DNA of 64,000 nt from Lucifuga dentata (lineage: Eukaryota; Chordata; Actinopteri; Ophidiiformes; Bythitidae). The notes beneath the pieces were generated by a model that ran no database searches, was not told where the DNA came from, and saw only the letters and a program-made list of their open reading frames with translations. A program made the translations under genes and the position numbers. Positions 19,908 through 31,316 of this stretch are shown here, in pieces (the stretch's first letter is position 1; every line of letters begins with the position of its first letter). Location: assembly GCA_014773175.1 (NCBI GenBank), contig VXCM01000143.1, positions 140,415 through 204,414 of the forward strand. Direction: 5' to 3'.

Positions 19908-21296
19908 TCACCTACTCTTATCCCTTGGTTCTACACACTGACCTGTGTCCCCCTGGCTGCCGTTGAGTGCCTCCCCACTGCTGCTCACCTCCTCCCCTTC
20001 TGCTTTGTCCTCTGGCTTCATCTTCTTACGGGTCATGTGGCCACGGAAGCCAGCTTGGATTTTGGCAGCAGCCCTGTTGGCCTCGGGGTCATCCAGGGGG
20101 ATGTCCATGATGTCTTCTTCCTCCTGGGGCCGGCTGCACTCCTCCTGCCGAGAGAAAGATGATCATGGTGGCATAGCAGGCTAAGGTTGTTTCCCCTTAG
20201 AATATCGGAGAACTACCTTCTTTTAACATCAGATTTTGTAAAGCCACATGAATATGCCACAGCACTATATTTTTTAACAGTGAGGGAAATGTGTTTGTTG
20301 ACAAGTGGCTCTCCCATGACTTGACTGGGGATCTCAGCAGGTTAGTCACCCCACCTATTTTGCCTACCTATTTTCCAGTCTTTGTTGCTCGTCATATACA
20401 ATATACTGCTGGTGAAAACACATCTGAGTCAACCTATTTTGTAGTGCATTATCATTGTCTACTGTGTTTACCATCAGGAAAAAAGTCAGAAAAAGTAGCT
20501 TGAAAAAGCAGAACCACCACATACTGTATATATTTGGATTTCCAAATGGGTCAATGATTGATGAACATGTTTAAGTTTGTGTTTGTTGATTAAGCCACGA
20601 AGTGAAAAGGATTGCTATTTGTTCCATTGCTTTAAGTATAGCTTGCAATTAAAAAAAAAAAAAAAAAAAANAAAAAAAAAAAAAAAAAAGGTTATGGTTG
20701 AAATACAGCTAAGGCTTAATATCATCCTTCAAGGGAAAAAGGAATTTGCGCCCTGCGACTTGGCCAGAAAAAAGATGACCCAGCGAAAATGATGCTACAG
20801 TCAACGCCAGCAGCTCATTCAGCCACTGAAAGCACAGCATACACTGTCCCGAAGGAAACATGGAGTGGGCGGAAGCGAAATTCTTGCTTGTCAAAAAGTG
20901 TCAGTGGAATAACGCCAAGGCTGTCAAAGAGTTATGTAAACACCAATACAAAATTCTGTGTTGAACACCTATCAGTTATATCCTGCTCATTTCTTCTAGA
21001 AACAGATTGACATTTCACACAAAGGCAGCCCACTGTCAACCCACTGCCCTGGTGTAGCAGTGCATCTTGTCTCCAGTGAAACCCCTCCAGTGTAGGAGTA
21101 TGACCACCCACCTGTTCAGCCAGCATTCGTTAGCCTCTCTGTCTGACTGCTCACTGTGCAGCTGGAATCTGCTTCTTTTGCAGCAGCAGAGAAGCTGCTG
21201 GTCTGAATTTTGCTGCATAAACACTTTTTCTGTTCTCATATTGTGTTTAGTGCTTCTGGGTTCATTCTGAGTCAAATCTTCCCAATATTATCTATT

Positions 21297-21334
<38 letters not shown>

Positions 21335-21527
21335 AAATAGCCAGAAAACAGTTTTTGATATCACATTTTGAGGTCTGTTTTCAGTGAGAAATTAACCATT
21401 GGTAAATCATAAATACAAACAGGGTTGACATACGAAATTTAATCTAGTTTTAGACTAATAGAGAATTTATACTATTACCTCCTGGCTGTGCAATATATAT
21501 ACCAAACTGATCAGTGGTTAAAAATGG

Positions 21528-21558
<31 letters not shown>

Positions 21559-21596
21559 GTTAATCTGAAGCTTTTACTTACATTGTGACAGTCCAT
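19908..21596 (-). CDS. nrgn: neurogranin, calmodulin-binding IQ protein
   Basis: Small postsynaptic protein that binds calcium-free calmodulin through an IQ motif and is regulated by protein kinase C. Coding exon 1 is only 15 bases (21582-21596, MDCHN) before a GTAAGT donor. Exon 2 starts at 20144 and gives [20 protein letters not shown], then [20 protein letters not shown]. These match the neurogranin N-terminus and its IQ motif, including the serine after KIQA replaced by Gly (AGFRG instead of ASFRG in mammals), so the PKC target residue is not conserved at this position. The exon either ends at 19943 at a GTCAGT donor (phase 1) or reads on to a stop at 19908, adding [10 protein letters not shown]. 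The 3' exon was not identified. spa17 lies upstream on the same strand. Confidence 0.9.
21299..21332. repeat. (ATA)n microsatellite
   Basis: About 11 AAT units in the nrgn intron. Confidence 0.95.
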
Positions 21597-21763
21597 GGCT
21601 TACTATATTAGAGATGACTTCAGTCTTCACGTGAGCTGACCTAGAATGCCCTGTAAGCCCAATAAACCTTGATTTCTATGTGGACCAAAAAAGTCTCCGG
21701 TATAATACAGATGCCTCACTTCTTACTAACAATCACTGTATGTTCAGTAACACCCGCTCAGGC

Positions 21764-21820
<57 letters not shown>

Positions 21821-23928
21821 TCCAGTCAGTGAGAGAGGAGGGAGAGAGAGAAGGAGGGAAAGAAAAACCTCCTACAAACATGATAGCATGTGTTCCATGT
21901 TTCCAGTCTCATTAAGGCTGCAAATCAACTGATTTCACCTTTGACAGACCTCATGTCAACACACACCACGCACAACCCAAAGACTTAAGGAAAGCAGATG
22001 AAACAGACTGAGTAAATGAAACAGACCGTTTCAATGATTTTCAATTAGACAGTTTGAGCACAGGTGAAGATGACAATCTTATTTAGTTTGGCTGTTAATT
22101 TGGGACACAAAAAGTAAGTGTCATGAAAATACACAAGTTAGAGTGTTACAATAATACATACAACTGATAAAAACTGATGACCAATATAGAAATACTATGT
22201 CAATGCCAGATGGTCAACAAAACAATAATTGCTGAGTTTCAAATTCTACTAATAGTGCTGAAGGAAAACCAAGTAAGCATCTTGGATTATTTTACACAAA
22301 GAGGTGTTATAAATTGATTAGAAACGCAGTGCGCTAACAGCCCTCTCCGTCCCTCTGATCCCAGCTGGTGTGGCCGCCCACACTTCTCTGCCTGCCTCAG
22401 AGACAAGACAAAGAGGGAGCAAAATAAAAAACATATAACTCATTTGACTGAGTTATATGGCTGACATTAACACTCTCCTCATGGTGTAGAAATCATTCAA
22501 ACAATACGTTAAGCTATCCCTTAAAAAATGGTTTGGGCCATGCCTACTTTGACTGGTGACTTGCTATATCAATCAAGACATTTTTGTTTATTTGCAGGCT
22601 TGATAACTGCTGTGCAATTAAATATACTTGAATTAATCATAATGTAATGACTGTGCTTACATTAACCTAACAATTAGTGTATTTTACAGAGTATTTGCCC
22701 ACATAAGATGATTTCAACTATTGTAGGTCCTTGTTAACAGTGTGTTAAAGACACAGAAGTTTAAAAAACAAAAATCACAAGACACATCTGAGATGCTGCA
22801 GGTAGGTCAGTTTTAGAATAGATGGCCTATATACTACATAGTTTGGTAGCAGTTGTTTCAGTTCAAAGAAATTCTGTCCATAAGCAAAATAGTACTGCAT
22901 ATAAAAATATTAAAAGTGCTGTTTTACTGTGTTTAGATAACACAAAAAAACAGCAGTAAAAACCTGTTATTAAAGGTAGATTACTGATACAGATGGTGCC
23001 TAGCAACTATCAGCATCACCATCTCCTATTAATTCCATGACGACACCAAGTGAGAGCAGGATGGTGAGGAGTTACCATGGAAACATTCTCACTACCCCTT
23101 CCTACACTCCCTCCCTCCATGTTTGGAGCCTTGTTGGTCCTGACAAACCAGACTGGCTAACTATGGCAGCAGCAAAAAAGAAAAAAAAAAAAAAAAANAA
23201 AAAAAAAAAAAAAAGAGAAAAAAAAAGGAAAAAGAAAAAATCTTAAAGGCTTAATTTGCAAGACAAATTGTTCAATCAGTCTTTTATGATGACAGATTAC
23301 TGAATCAACTTTCAGTCTGTGGAAGCTGGGGTGTCTCCCAAGAGTAGAAGGGATCTGGCACTAACAACAGCACAGTACTGCAGTAATTTATAACCAAGCA
23401 GCAAAGTAAAGGCCTCCAAGAGCATCTCAGTGCATGTACACACAACTACACAAGTCTCTATACTGTGTATATACATAAAAACAGCCTATGTTGAACTTTG
23501 AAATTGGAACAATAGCTCTGTAACTCTGGGTTAAAGCAATTTTGATTATGACCTTTTTGATAACATTCAGCATGTACCAGAGCAATGACCTATACTTGAA
23601 ATGGACTATTTTTGGGACATTTTTAATCACCTGCCCCTAGAGAGTCCAGCGGAGAAAAGAGAGAGGGGCAATGTGGATCAGACTTGTCCTTGAAGGGTTT
23701 ATTTATATAGGCTACCTGAGAGAGGAATGGGAGCACAACAGACTGGAGCCAAACTAAAGACACCTCTGTCTGAAACTGTACATCCATTCTAGCCTGCTGA
23801 TAAATGTGCAGGCTCTTAAATTCTAACTAAATGCCATTAGGGCTATTTTTTCAGCGCAAAACTGTATATGAAAGGGTGTAGAATGTGAATGTGAGTTACT
23901 AAACCTTAATGTTCTGTATGGAGAAGAA
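21597..23928. other. intergenic region between spa17 and nrgn
   Basis: No coding exon seen. It contains a GA microsatellite at 21767-21817, close upstream of nrgn exon 1, and an A-rich run with a single N at 23198. A TTTATT at 23698-23703 (AATAAA on the minus strand) could serve as a spa17 polyadenylation signal. If spa17 has a further 3' exon encoding the family's IQ motif I could not find it here. Confidence 0.5.
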
Positions 23929-26798
23929 TCATTTATTAATTACCTCATCGTTAGTCTTGCTCTCAGACTCTGTGGTGTTCTTTTCAGACCCAGTTGGCCT
24001 TTGCTGTTCTTGCTTGTCTAAATCCATCCAATCTGCACTATGTATGGGGATGACGCTGCCCTCTTCCCACATTACACCACTCTCTTGTACTTTAGAATCA
24101 ATCTGTCCTTCTTCCACAATCTCCTCTGTGCTAGAGACTGGATGCTCTGATGTGACTTCTATTTCTTCCACCGTGTTCTCTGTCTGTGGCTTTACAAGTG
24201 TCCTCTGCTGCTCGTCACTCTCCTCTGCTAGATGTTCTGTGCTTGTCTCTAAAGTTTCACTCTCAGCTGCCATCCCAGCCTTTGATGTATTTGACTGGGT
24301 TACTTGTGATAAGTTAATTTTTCTATCACCATCATTCATTTCCAAATGTAATGTATTCTCCATCTCACTAGGATCCTGTGTGTCTTCTTTATCTTCTCCA
24401 ACCATGTCTGCCATCTTATCTTCTTTATCTGACTCATACTTTGTTTTCTCCCTTTCTAACTCCTCATGCCGGTGAGATTTGGCTTCACTTATCCTCTCAT
24501 AATTTTCATCAGAGAGGACGATCTTTGTTTGATCCTCTGGGTTATTTTCTTCTGTCTCAGCGGTGGGTTGATGCGCAAAGCTACTGTTTTTAACACCTTT
24601 TTCATTCTCATCATCAACACTATCATTTGAATCAGAGTCACTTGTGTCCAACTTCTCCTTCATTGTATCAGAAGCCTCCTGCTGCATTGTCATTTTCTCC
24701 CTGTCAGAGTTAACTTCCTTCACTACTCCCTCCATTTCAAGTTCACCATGGTCCTTTGTACTGTGTATATTATGGTCTTCCCCCTGTTCAGTAAACTCTG
24801 TGGACTCTTCATGTTGTTGTATCACTGATACATTAGTTTGCGGCACTTCTTCCTTCTCCCAAACTTCAGTAATACCCTGAGCCTCTGGAACATCTTCAAA
24901 GTTAATCTCAATGAAAGTTTCCTCTTTAGGTTTAGCATGACTCTCCAAACCATCCTCTGTAACAGGCATTTGCCCAAAGGCATTGTCTTCAGTTTCTTCA
25001 ATTTGGAGTACAGAGATTTCCTGTTCAGTGGCCTGTGTATCACTGGGTTCATCAGCTTCAGTTTCTTCTGTGGTTTGATCCATCTTTCCTAGCTCCTCTG
25101 CACACACATCCACATCTGCTAATCCAGAATATAGAAAGACTTCCCTTGATTTTTCCATTTCAGTTCCCTTTTCTTCTTCTAAGTCTCTAAGCTCTTCATC
25201 TCCAGCTGCTGTGTCTTGTGTCTGAGCTGCTTGACCTCCCTCATCTTCTTCCACTCCCAATTCTTGAGCACACACATCTGCATTTGCATTGAATGATGCC
25301 AAATCAGTCAGCTCTAATTCAGAATCAGGTATATCTTCATCTAAAACAGGTCTGCTGCCCTTTTCATTGCCTGTTGTCACAGCCTGATCAACTGTTTGGT
25401 CTTTCTCTTCCTCTGAACCAGTCAGTTCATCTGATTGTACATCTGCAAGAGGAAGCCTGATGACTGATTTGTCTAGTGCATTTTGCACTGAAATATATTT
25501 CTCTCTAATAGTGAGCCTTTCTTCTTCATTACATTCAATCAAATTTTCTTCATCAGAGACATTTGGTTTTGTAATGGTGAGAGATGAGGCCTCTGCTGTA
25601 TGGCTGGATTCATCCTCAGTTTGGGACTCATCTGATTTTTCCCTAAAAGGTGTAAGTGAAAATGAAAGATTAACAATGGAAAATGTTCAGTGTGATGTGC
25701 GTGCAATAATATATGATGCATCTTGAAAATACACTGAACTACATCATGATGCCTCTCTGCTCACCTGAGATCTGTGACTATTTCCTCTGATCTTCCTGCT
25801 CAGCCCATTTTTCTCATGCCTAATGATATTGCAAACTTGCCAGTGCTTTCAGCAGTGTTTTAATGGTCTGTCTCTAATCCCCAGTGTAATTTTACTTTAG
25901 AGACTTTTTATACTGATCTGTTTGAAAAAAACGTGACATGACATTGGGCTATTTTATTCATAGACTAAATGGCAAACTATTACTATATTTACTGTTTTAA
26001 CATGTTCAATGAATAAGTATGCCTCAGTTCTTCAAATAAATAAATGAAATAGTCTTTGATAACAAAACAGTATTTTGGAACAGAGGCTGATTCTGATGTG
26101 GAACCAGACTTCCTTAACAATAAGATTGTATGCAAGTTTATCTCATTTTATGCTCAGACTTTTCCAATATGTCTATGGAATGCCTTATGCAGCCTTTATA
26201 AAATGGACACGAAGTAAACAATATGTTATTCTCATCTATTCTTCCCTTTTCTCTTCTTCTGTCCTTTTGTCTCAACTTCCTGCTCTCCCTTGCTTCCACT
26301 TGTTTAAGGCAATAAGACGAGACTCACTCAGAAATGGTCATCTCTGTTGCAAATTCTTCTGCTGGCTGAGCCTGTTCAAGAAAAAACAACAACAAAGTAA
26401 TGATATGGTCCTTGAAGAAACACAGAAAGACAGAACAAGTGCATATACCGCACTTGTGGTTACAACATGTACTATAACTAGCCTTGAATGCATGGTTGTT
26501 GTAGAATCTGTCTTCCAGTTTGGCAGCCCACTCGGCAGGGTCCATGCCACTCTCTGAAAGCACAGACAAACACTACACAGGTTATTCATTCACGAAGAAT
26601 GACTGCAGTCAGTGGCTATAGGCATAAACTTAAGTGGAAATTACCTTCTCTTTGTTTGAGAAGGGTGTCAAAGTACTTTGCAGCATATGTGGGGATATCT
26701 TCAGGCTGGTCTCGTAGAATTTCTCTGGTCAGGCCCTCCAGGATGGTGCCAAATCCACATGGGACCCGCAGGTGAGTGTTGGAAAAAGGCACTGACAT
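23929..26798 (-). CDS. spa17: sperm autoantigenic protein 17 with expanded acidic C-terminus
   Basis: SPA17 is a sperm flagellum protein whose N-terminus resembles the RIIa dimerisation/docking domain of PKA and binds A-kinase anchors. Exons, minus strand: 26645-26798, 26483-26553, 26328-26371 and 23929-25642. Exon 1 (MSVPFSNTHLRVPCGFGTIL, then LEGLTREILRDQPEDIPTYA) and exon 2 (WAAKLEDRFYNNHAFK) match the human protein closely. The last exon is 1.7 kb and almost wholly Glu/Asp/Ser/Thr rich, with a short internal repeat (ADVCAQELG and VDVCAEELG). The product is 660 residues against 151 in human. The frame at exon 2/3 holds only with a GC donor (AAG|GCTAGT). The IQ motif expected near the C-terminus is absent from these exons. 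The last exon could instead be spliced at 23944 (GAG|GTAATT). Confidence 0.88.
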
Positions 26799-27191
26799 TT
26801 TTTTTCAGTCTAGAGCACAGACAATAGAGACAACTGCTGAAATAACCGTTGTACTGCTGAAAATTAATCCAGTGGTCTGGATTAATGTGTCTTTGATACC
26901 TGATGACTTTAGCCTGAATGGTTTGGTGATTGTTTATAGTGATGGCAGATGTTGAAAACAGAAACAGCTTTCCCTGTGAATATCTTATTATTGTCCTTTT
27001 TGACTGAAATTTTAATTCAAACCATCTGAATATCTTCTGGAAATCTTGGAATTTGATGAAATTGTGTTACCAAAAGTAGGTGGGTAATGCTTTAACAATT
27101 CAAATGCAACTGATGATTTATTGGGGAAAAAACAGGCTTTATATGATTATTAATGAATAATCAAGTAAGAAATTAACACCAAATATTAAGA

Positions 27192-27322
27192 TGGTTTGTA
27201 GTGAATTTTTACAAATAAAGTACAATATGTGTTTTTTTTTTTTAATTTATTGGGGTNTGGTTTGTAGTGAATTTTTACAAATAAAGTACAATATGTGTTT
27301 TTTTTTTTTAATTTATTGGGGT
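27192..27322. repeat. duplicated segment around N at 27257
   Basis: About 65 bases beginning TGGTTTGTAGTGAATTTTTA occur twice with only a single N between. The two copies appear identical, which fits an assembly join rather than an old duplication. Confidence 0.85.
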
Positions 27323-27868
27323 GTAAATATCTCTTTCATTTGATCAACATGTTCTTAATCAAACATTTTATCTTATATACAAACATTAAGTATAACTATA
27401 AACACACATGCCAGGGGATTAGAATAGACGCAGCACACAAGCAATTACAAAATAAAGGTGTAGAATAAAAAAAGCTGTAAATGAAAACCCTGTCTTCAAA
27501 ACAAAGAAAACATTATTGAATATTATATACAATATACTTTTTAAAGGTAAGTTTTGAATACTAAAACAATGTTTACAGTTACAATATTTAACTTGTAAAA
27601 TTTAGCCAACAGTAAAATTTCTGTTTTCAACATCTGCCATGTGGACAACCAAAAACTGACGTGTAGTCATGTGATAACACGGTTACTCGTTAAATCTATT
27701 ACACCGAAAGTGGGCAAAAGCTATTATGTTGAAGCTTTACTAACCTCTGTCGCGACCACTTTAACTCTAGTCCAAAAACTGTATAACAGCGGAAATTATT
27801 CTCATATTCTCGATAAATTTGTCCCATTAACTATATGTTACTAAAAACAACTTTTGAATTGTACGTAC

Positions 27869-27950
27869 CTTTACGTTTTAAAAAAATTTACGGCTACCAA
27901 CACAACTCTGCGCAAAACGAGCTCTCAGACACTTGTTGATGCTTGTTTCC
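27869..27950 (-). other. possible 5' untranslated exon of spa17
   Basis: On the minus strand a segment ends in AAAG|GTACGT at 27869. The spa17 start codon at 26798 is preceded by CTCTAG|ACTGAAAAAAA, an acceptor-like sequence, so a non-coding first exon is expected upstream. The 5' limit is a guess. Confidence 0.3.
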
Positions 27951-28143
27951 AGGTAACGGTTCTAACTACGGCAACTGACAAGGCTCAAAAATAATCATGA
28001 GGAAGTAATGCATAACTTCAGTAAAATGCTTCATTGGGGGAAAAAAAATGGGCTTTATACGGTTAAATCAAGTAAGAAATTAAGAACCTGATGATATTAT
28101 AAACATTGTATGTGTAAAGAATTTCATTTTAAAAACATAAAGC

Positions 28144-28149
28144 TTTATT
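28144..28149 (-). terminator. polyadenylation signal AATAAA of the ITIM receptor gene
   Basis: The minus-strand hexamer AATAAA lies about 150 bases after the stop codon at 28299. Confidence 0.45.
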
Positions 28150-28298
28150 TCATTTCATATTTAACAAATTCAGAATTTCATTTCTTAAAACAGCACAATT
28201 TTTTTTAAGACAGGAGATGCAATACCATGTTTAGCAAAACTAGATTTGGTTTGATCCTTTCCTCCTTTCTTCTATTCCAGCAGCAGCAGGAGTCTCAT

Positions 28299-30415
28299 TC
28301 AGGCATATGTGATAATCGCATACTCAGAGTTGGTGCTCATCTTGCGGCTGACCTCTCTGGGCGGGTGGACATGCAGCCTATCAGCTGACCGTGAGGCCTG
28401 CATGTGACATCTGGGCTCATCTAACCAACACTTGAGGGCAGAGAAAAATCATGTAGTTAAGCCCAAAAATCATACAGTTAGATCCAAGCCTTTTTGGAAT
28501 TTTTACACATAAAGTTTAGTTTTTTGGTCATGTGAACCACTATTTCAGCATATAAACAACATCATTTAAAGATTTTTGTGGCTGTAGAGAGAGCTTGTAA
28601 ATTTAGGGAAACTGACCATCTCTTAAATCACAAGGGTTATTTCCTGTTGCTGCTGAAGAGTAGTTTAGCATTAAGGTAAGCTGATCCTATGTCTCACCTG
28701 TTTTTGATTTCCCGGAGTCAAGTAGCAAATCTGAGTGAGCTCTGGTGTACTAACACCTCGGACAGTGATCATTATGTCAGCATATGGAACCTCGGTACCG
28801 CTACCATTATCTGGATCAAAGGAGTGATTTAATTAGCAGTAATATTTATTAGTTTTTGTGCTGTAGGAATAGACACAATGAAAAAAAAGTGTGACGGTGC
28901 TATGTCCAGAATATTATCGTACCTGGTGTAGGAATCCTCACTGTCACTCTTTCACATGGTGTCGACGATGACCCTGGGAAATATGAAGAATGTGAATTCT
29001 ACGACTGCATTTAGAGGCCCAAATTCTTACAGTAGACATCATTTTTTCTCTAAACTGTAATCTGCTTACCCTGAGATTTTGAAAGGGCAACATGAGAAGG
29101 TGGTGGTGAGCTAGAAAAAGTTACCAAATAAAGAATTTTATATAAAACTATTAACCACAAATCCTCAAATATGGATTTTCATAGAGATTCTTCCAAATAA
29201 TTGTACTCACCCTGACTGGGAAACAACAGGCTCTCCTGGAATTAATGGCATACAGGAAAAAAAAGTGAGTATTTTGTTATTCTGAAAGTATAATTAACTT
29301 AATTAAACATGTTATGACATTCATAATCACCTTTACCATTCCAGCTTTGTCTGTTCCGGTTCACACAGAGGTAAATAGCCAGTGCTGCAAGTCCTATGGC
29401 CACAGCAATAGTAACCGTTGCCAAAACCTTAATTCCAGTGATATCCCCTGTTTTCATGAAAACAAAAACATCAACTTGGATCAGAAAGGGTAACTCTTAG
29501 CGTTCAGCTTAAGTACATTTAAGCTCATGTACATTTTTATACATGTCCATATGCTGTATTTCATATTCTGCACTTGTCCAATGTGTCATCTCACCTCCTG
29601 TCGAATCATTTGGCTTAGCAGGAAGAGATACTGAGAAATGAACATCACAATATATTTATCAAAATGTAGAACATAACGTACAGTATATATAGCAATAATT
29701 GAAATATTGTATATCTCAGAGATTTTAATGCGTTGTGCTTGAGATAGGTCCTTTCCAGTACTCACCATTTTCAGCTTTAGTTGTAGGAGTAACTGTCCAG
29801 TCTGGGCTGATTGTGTGAGCTGGAAAAGCAGTTTCCATTTAGTTGAAGTCATACTTCTGGTTTTGTGACATTTGTTTACTTATTGCTATCGGAAGAAATT
29901 TTCATAAACAGCTGCTACACAGTTTTCATATATGAAATGTATTAATGTATACATTAATGTGTCTTTACCTTGAAAATTCAGTGACACGATACGTTCTACT
30001 GTTAGTGGAAGTTTAGGGTCATCTGTATGTTGTATGTAGCAAGAGTAGTTATACTTCAGGTCTTCAGCGGACACGTTTGCTAGATGAAGTGACACTGAGC
30101 AAAACCTATTTTGGTTGTTTGTCCTGAGACAGCCTGATCCTTTGCCCCAACAGCCACGGAGGAATCCAGCAGAGCAATTGAAGGTGCAGTTTAATGTCAG
30201 AGATTCTCCTAATTTTACTGTTATGGAATCAAAGTGAATATTCTTATTCCCCCAGCTCGCCAAATCTGTAAAGACAGGAGGATTACATCAAATATACACA
30301 TTTTCACATTTTTAAAGAATTTCTGTTATCAAGTCAAAGTGCAGTCCAATAGTAATGAGTATACCTTACCTTGGGTCACCCAGAGGAAGAGCAGTGCAAA
30401 GTGGGTTGAAGCCAT
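28299..30415 (-). CDS. single-Ig transmembrane receptor with ITIM-like motifs (unnamed)
   Basis: Probable inhibitory leukocyte-type receptor; I do not recognise a named orthologue. Ten exons join in phase, minus strand: 30370-30415, 29969-30265, 29766-29819, 29595-29630, 29337-29447, 29211-29235, 29070-29110, 28923-28973, 28698-28810 and 28299-28430; 906 bases, 301 residues. Exon 1 is a signal peptide (MASTHFALLFLWVTQ). Exon 2 is one V-like Ig domain with six cysteines and four N-glycosylation sequons (NCT, NCS, NVS, NYS). Exons 3-4 are a Thr/Pro stalk. Exon 5 has the membrane span VLATVTIAVAIGLAALAIYL. The tail has VPYADI and a C-terminal SEYAII, both fitting (S/I/V/L)xYxx(I/V/L). The layout resembles fish sialoadhesin-like or SIRP-like receptors, but that is inference. 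A TTTATT at 28144-28149 gives AATAAA on the transcript. Confidence 0.82.
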
Positions 30416-31316
30416 CGTTATTGCTCACAGTTTTTCCTGATTCCTGCTACTAAATATGCAATCAAAGATCTTGTTATTGCACCTGTACTGATGCTAAAAT
30501 AAGCACACATTATGCATCAACCCCTTGGTAGACGCACAGGAAGTGGTATACAACAGGATTCAGTGTTTGGTAAAGAAGACTTCATAAGTTTCCATTCATT
30601 GCACCTGACTTCCTGCAAGGGAAAGATCTGTTGAAGAAGTGAGGGACAAAGGCATATTTTTGAATATGACATGACAGAAACAATGTATTTTTAAATATTA
30701 CTTCTTTTTTTTTAAACCAAAGAGTAATATTTAGTACAATGCATTGTACTGAAAAATTAAACATTTGCACATGGGTTGAAAAAAAAGATAGATGCTGCCG
30801 GTGGGGTTTGCACATGCATACATCACGACATCTGCAGATGCATCACTGCATCACGCTCACTGCTGGAGGAGAGGAAGTGTGTCACATTCATCTACCACTA
30901 TAGGTATTTCTAACAAATTTTGGAGAAAATAGGTCTTGTATGATAAAACATTTAATACTGAGATATTCAATTTGTTTTATTCTCAAAAAGTATTTGGTGT
31001 CTTTCCTACATATTTTTCCATGATAACCTCTAAAGTAATTTCACAGTTAACATAAATAATTGAACTGATCAACTAACAGAGAGAATATCGAGGTTAGCGT
31101 TAGCACATACTCGTGCATTATGAATGTGGAAGGTAGAATTACAGGAGAACACCACTGAATACCAGCAGTCACCTGAGAATCATGTTTCATGCTCTTGTTT
31201 CACTTTCAGGGAGCGAGGCCTCTCACTTTCAGTCACACAGGCTCAGATGATAAAATCTGACTTAAAAATAGCTGCAAATAACTGAATCAATGTGAGGTTG
31301 AATAGTTTCAGTAACA
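30416..31316. promoter_or_regulatory. shared divergent 5' region of the ITIM receptor and the giant gene
   Basis: About 900 bases separate the start codon of the minus-strand Ig receptor (30415) from that of the plus-strand giant cysteine-rich gene (31317). Both promoters or 5' UTRs must lie here or in upstream exons. I see no clear TATA box or CpG-rich stretch and no coding exon. Confidence 0.4.

Noticed and set aside
20577..20792. Plus-strand open frame with a poly-Lys stretch
   Set aside because: Produced by a homopolymer A run with an N, within the nrgn intron.
23909..24475. Plus-strand open frame of 188 residues
   Set aside because: It is the antisense of the acidic spa17 exon, a Ser/Cys-rich artefact of GAA/GAG codons read on the other strand; the sense frame has good splice sites and homology.
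26479..26483. GT donor at GCTA|GTTATA for spa17 exon 2
   Set aside because: It puts exon 3 in a frame that ends in TGA, whereas the GC donor keeps the frame through exon 3 and the long last exon.
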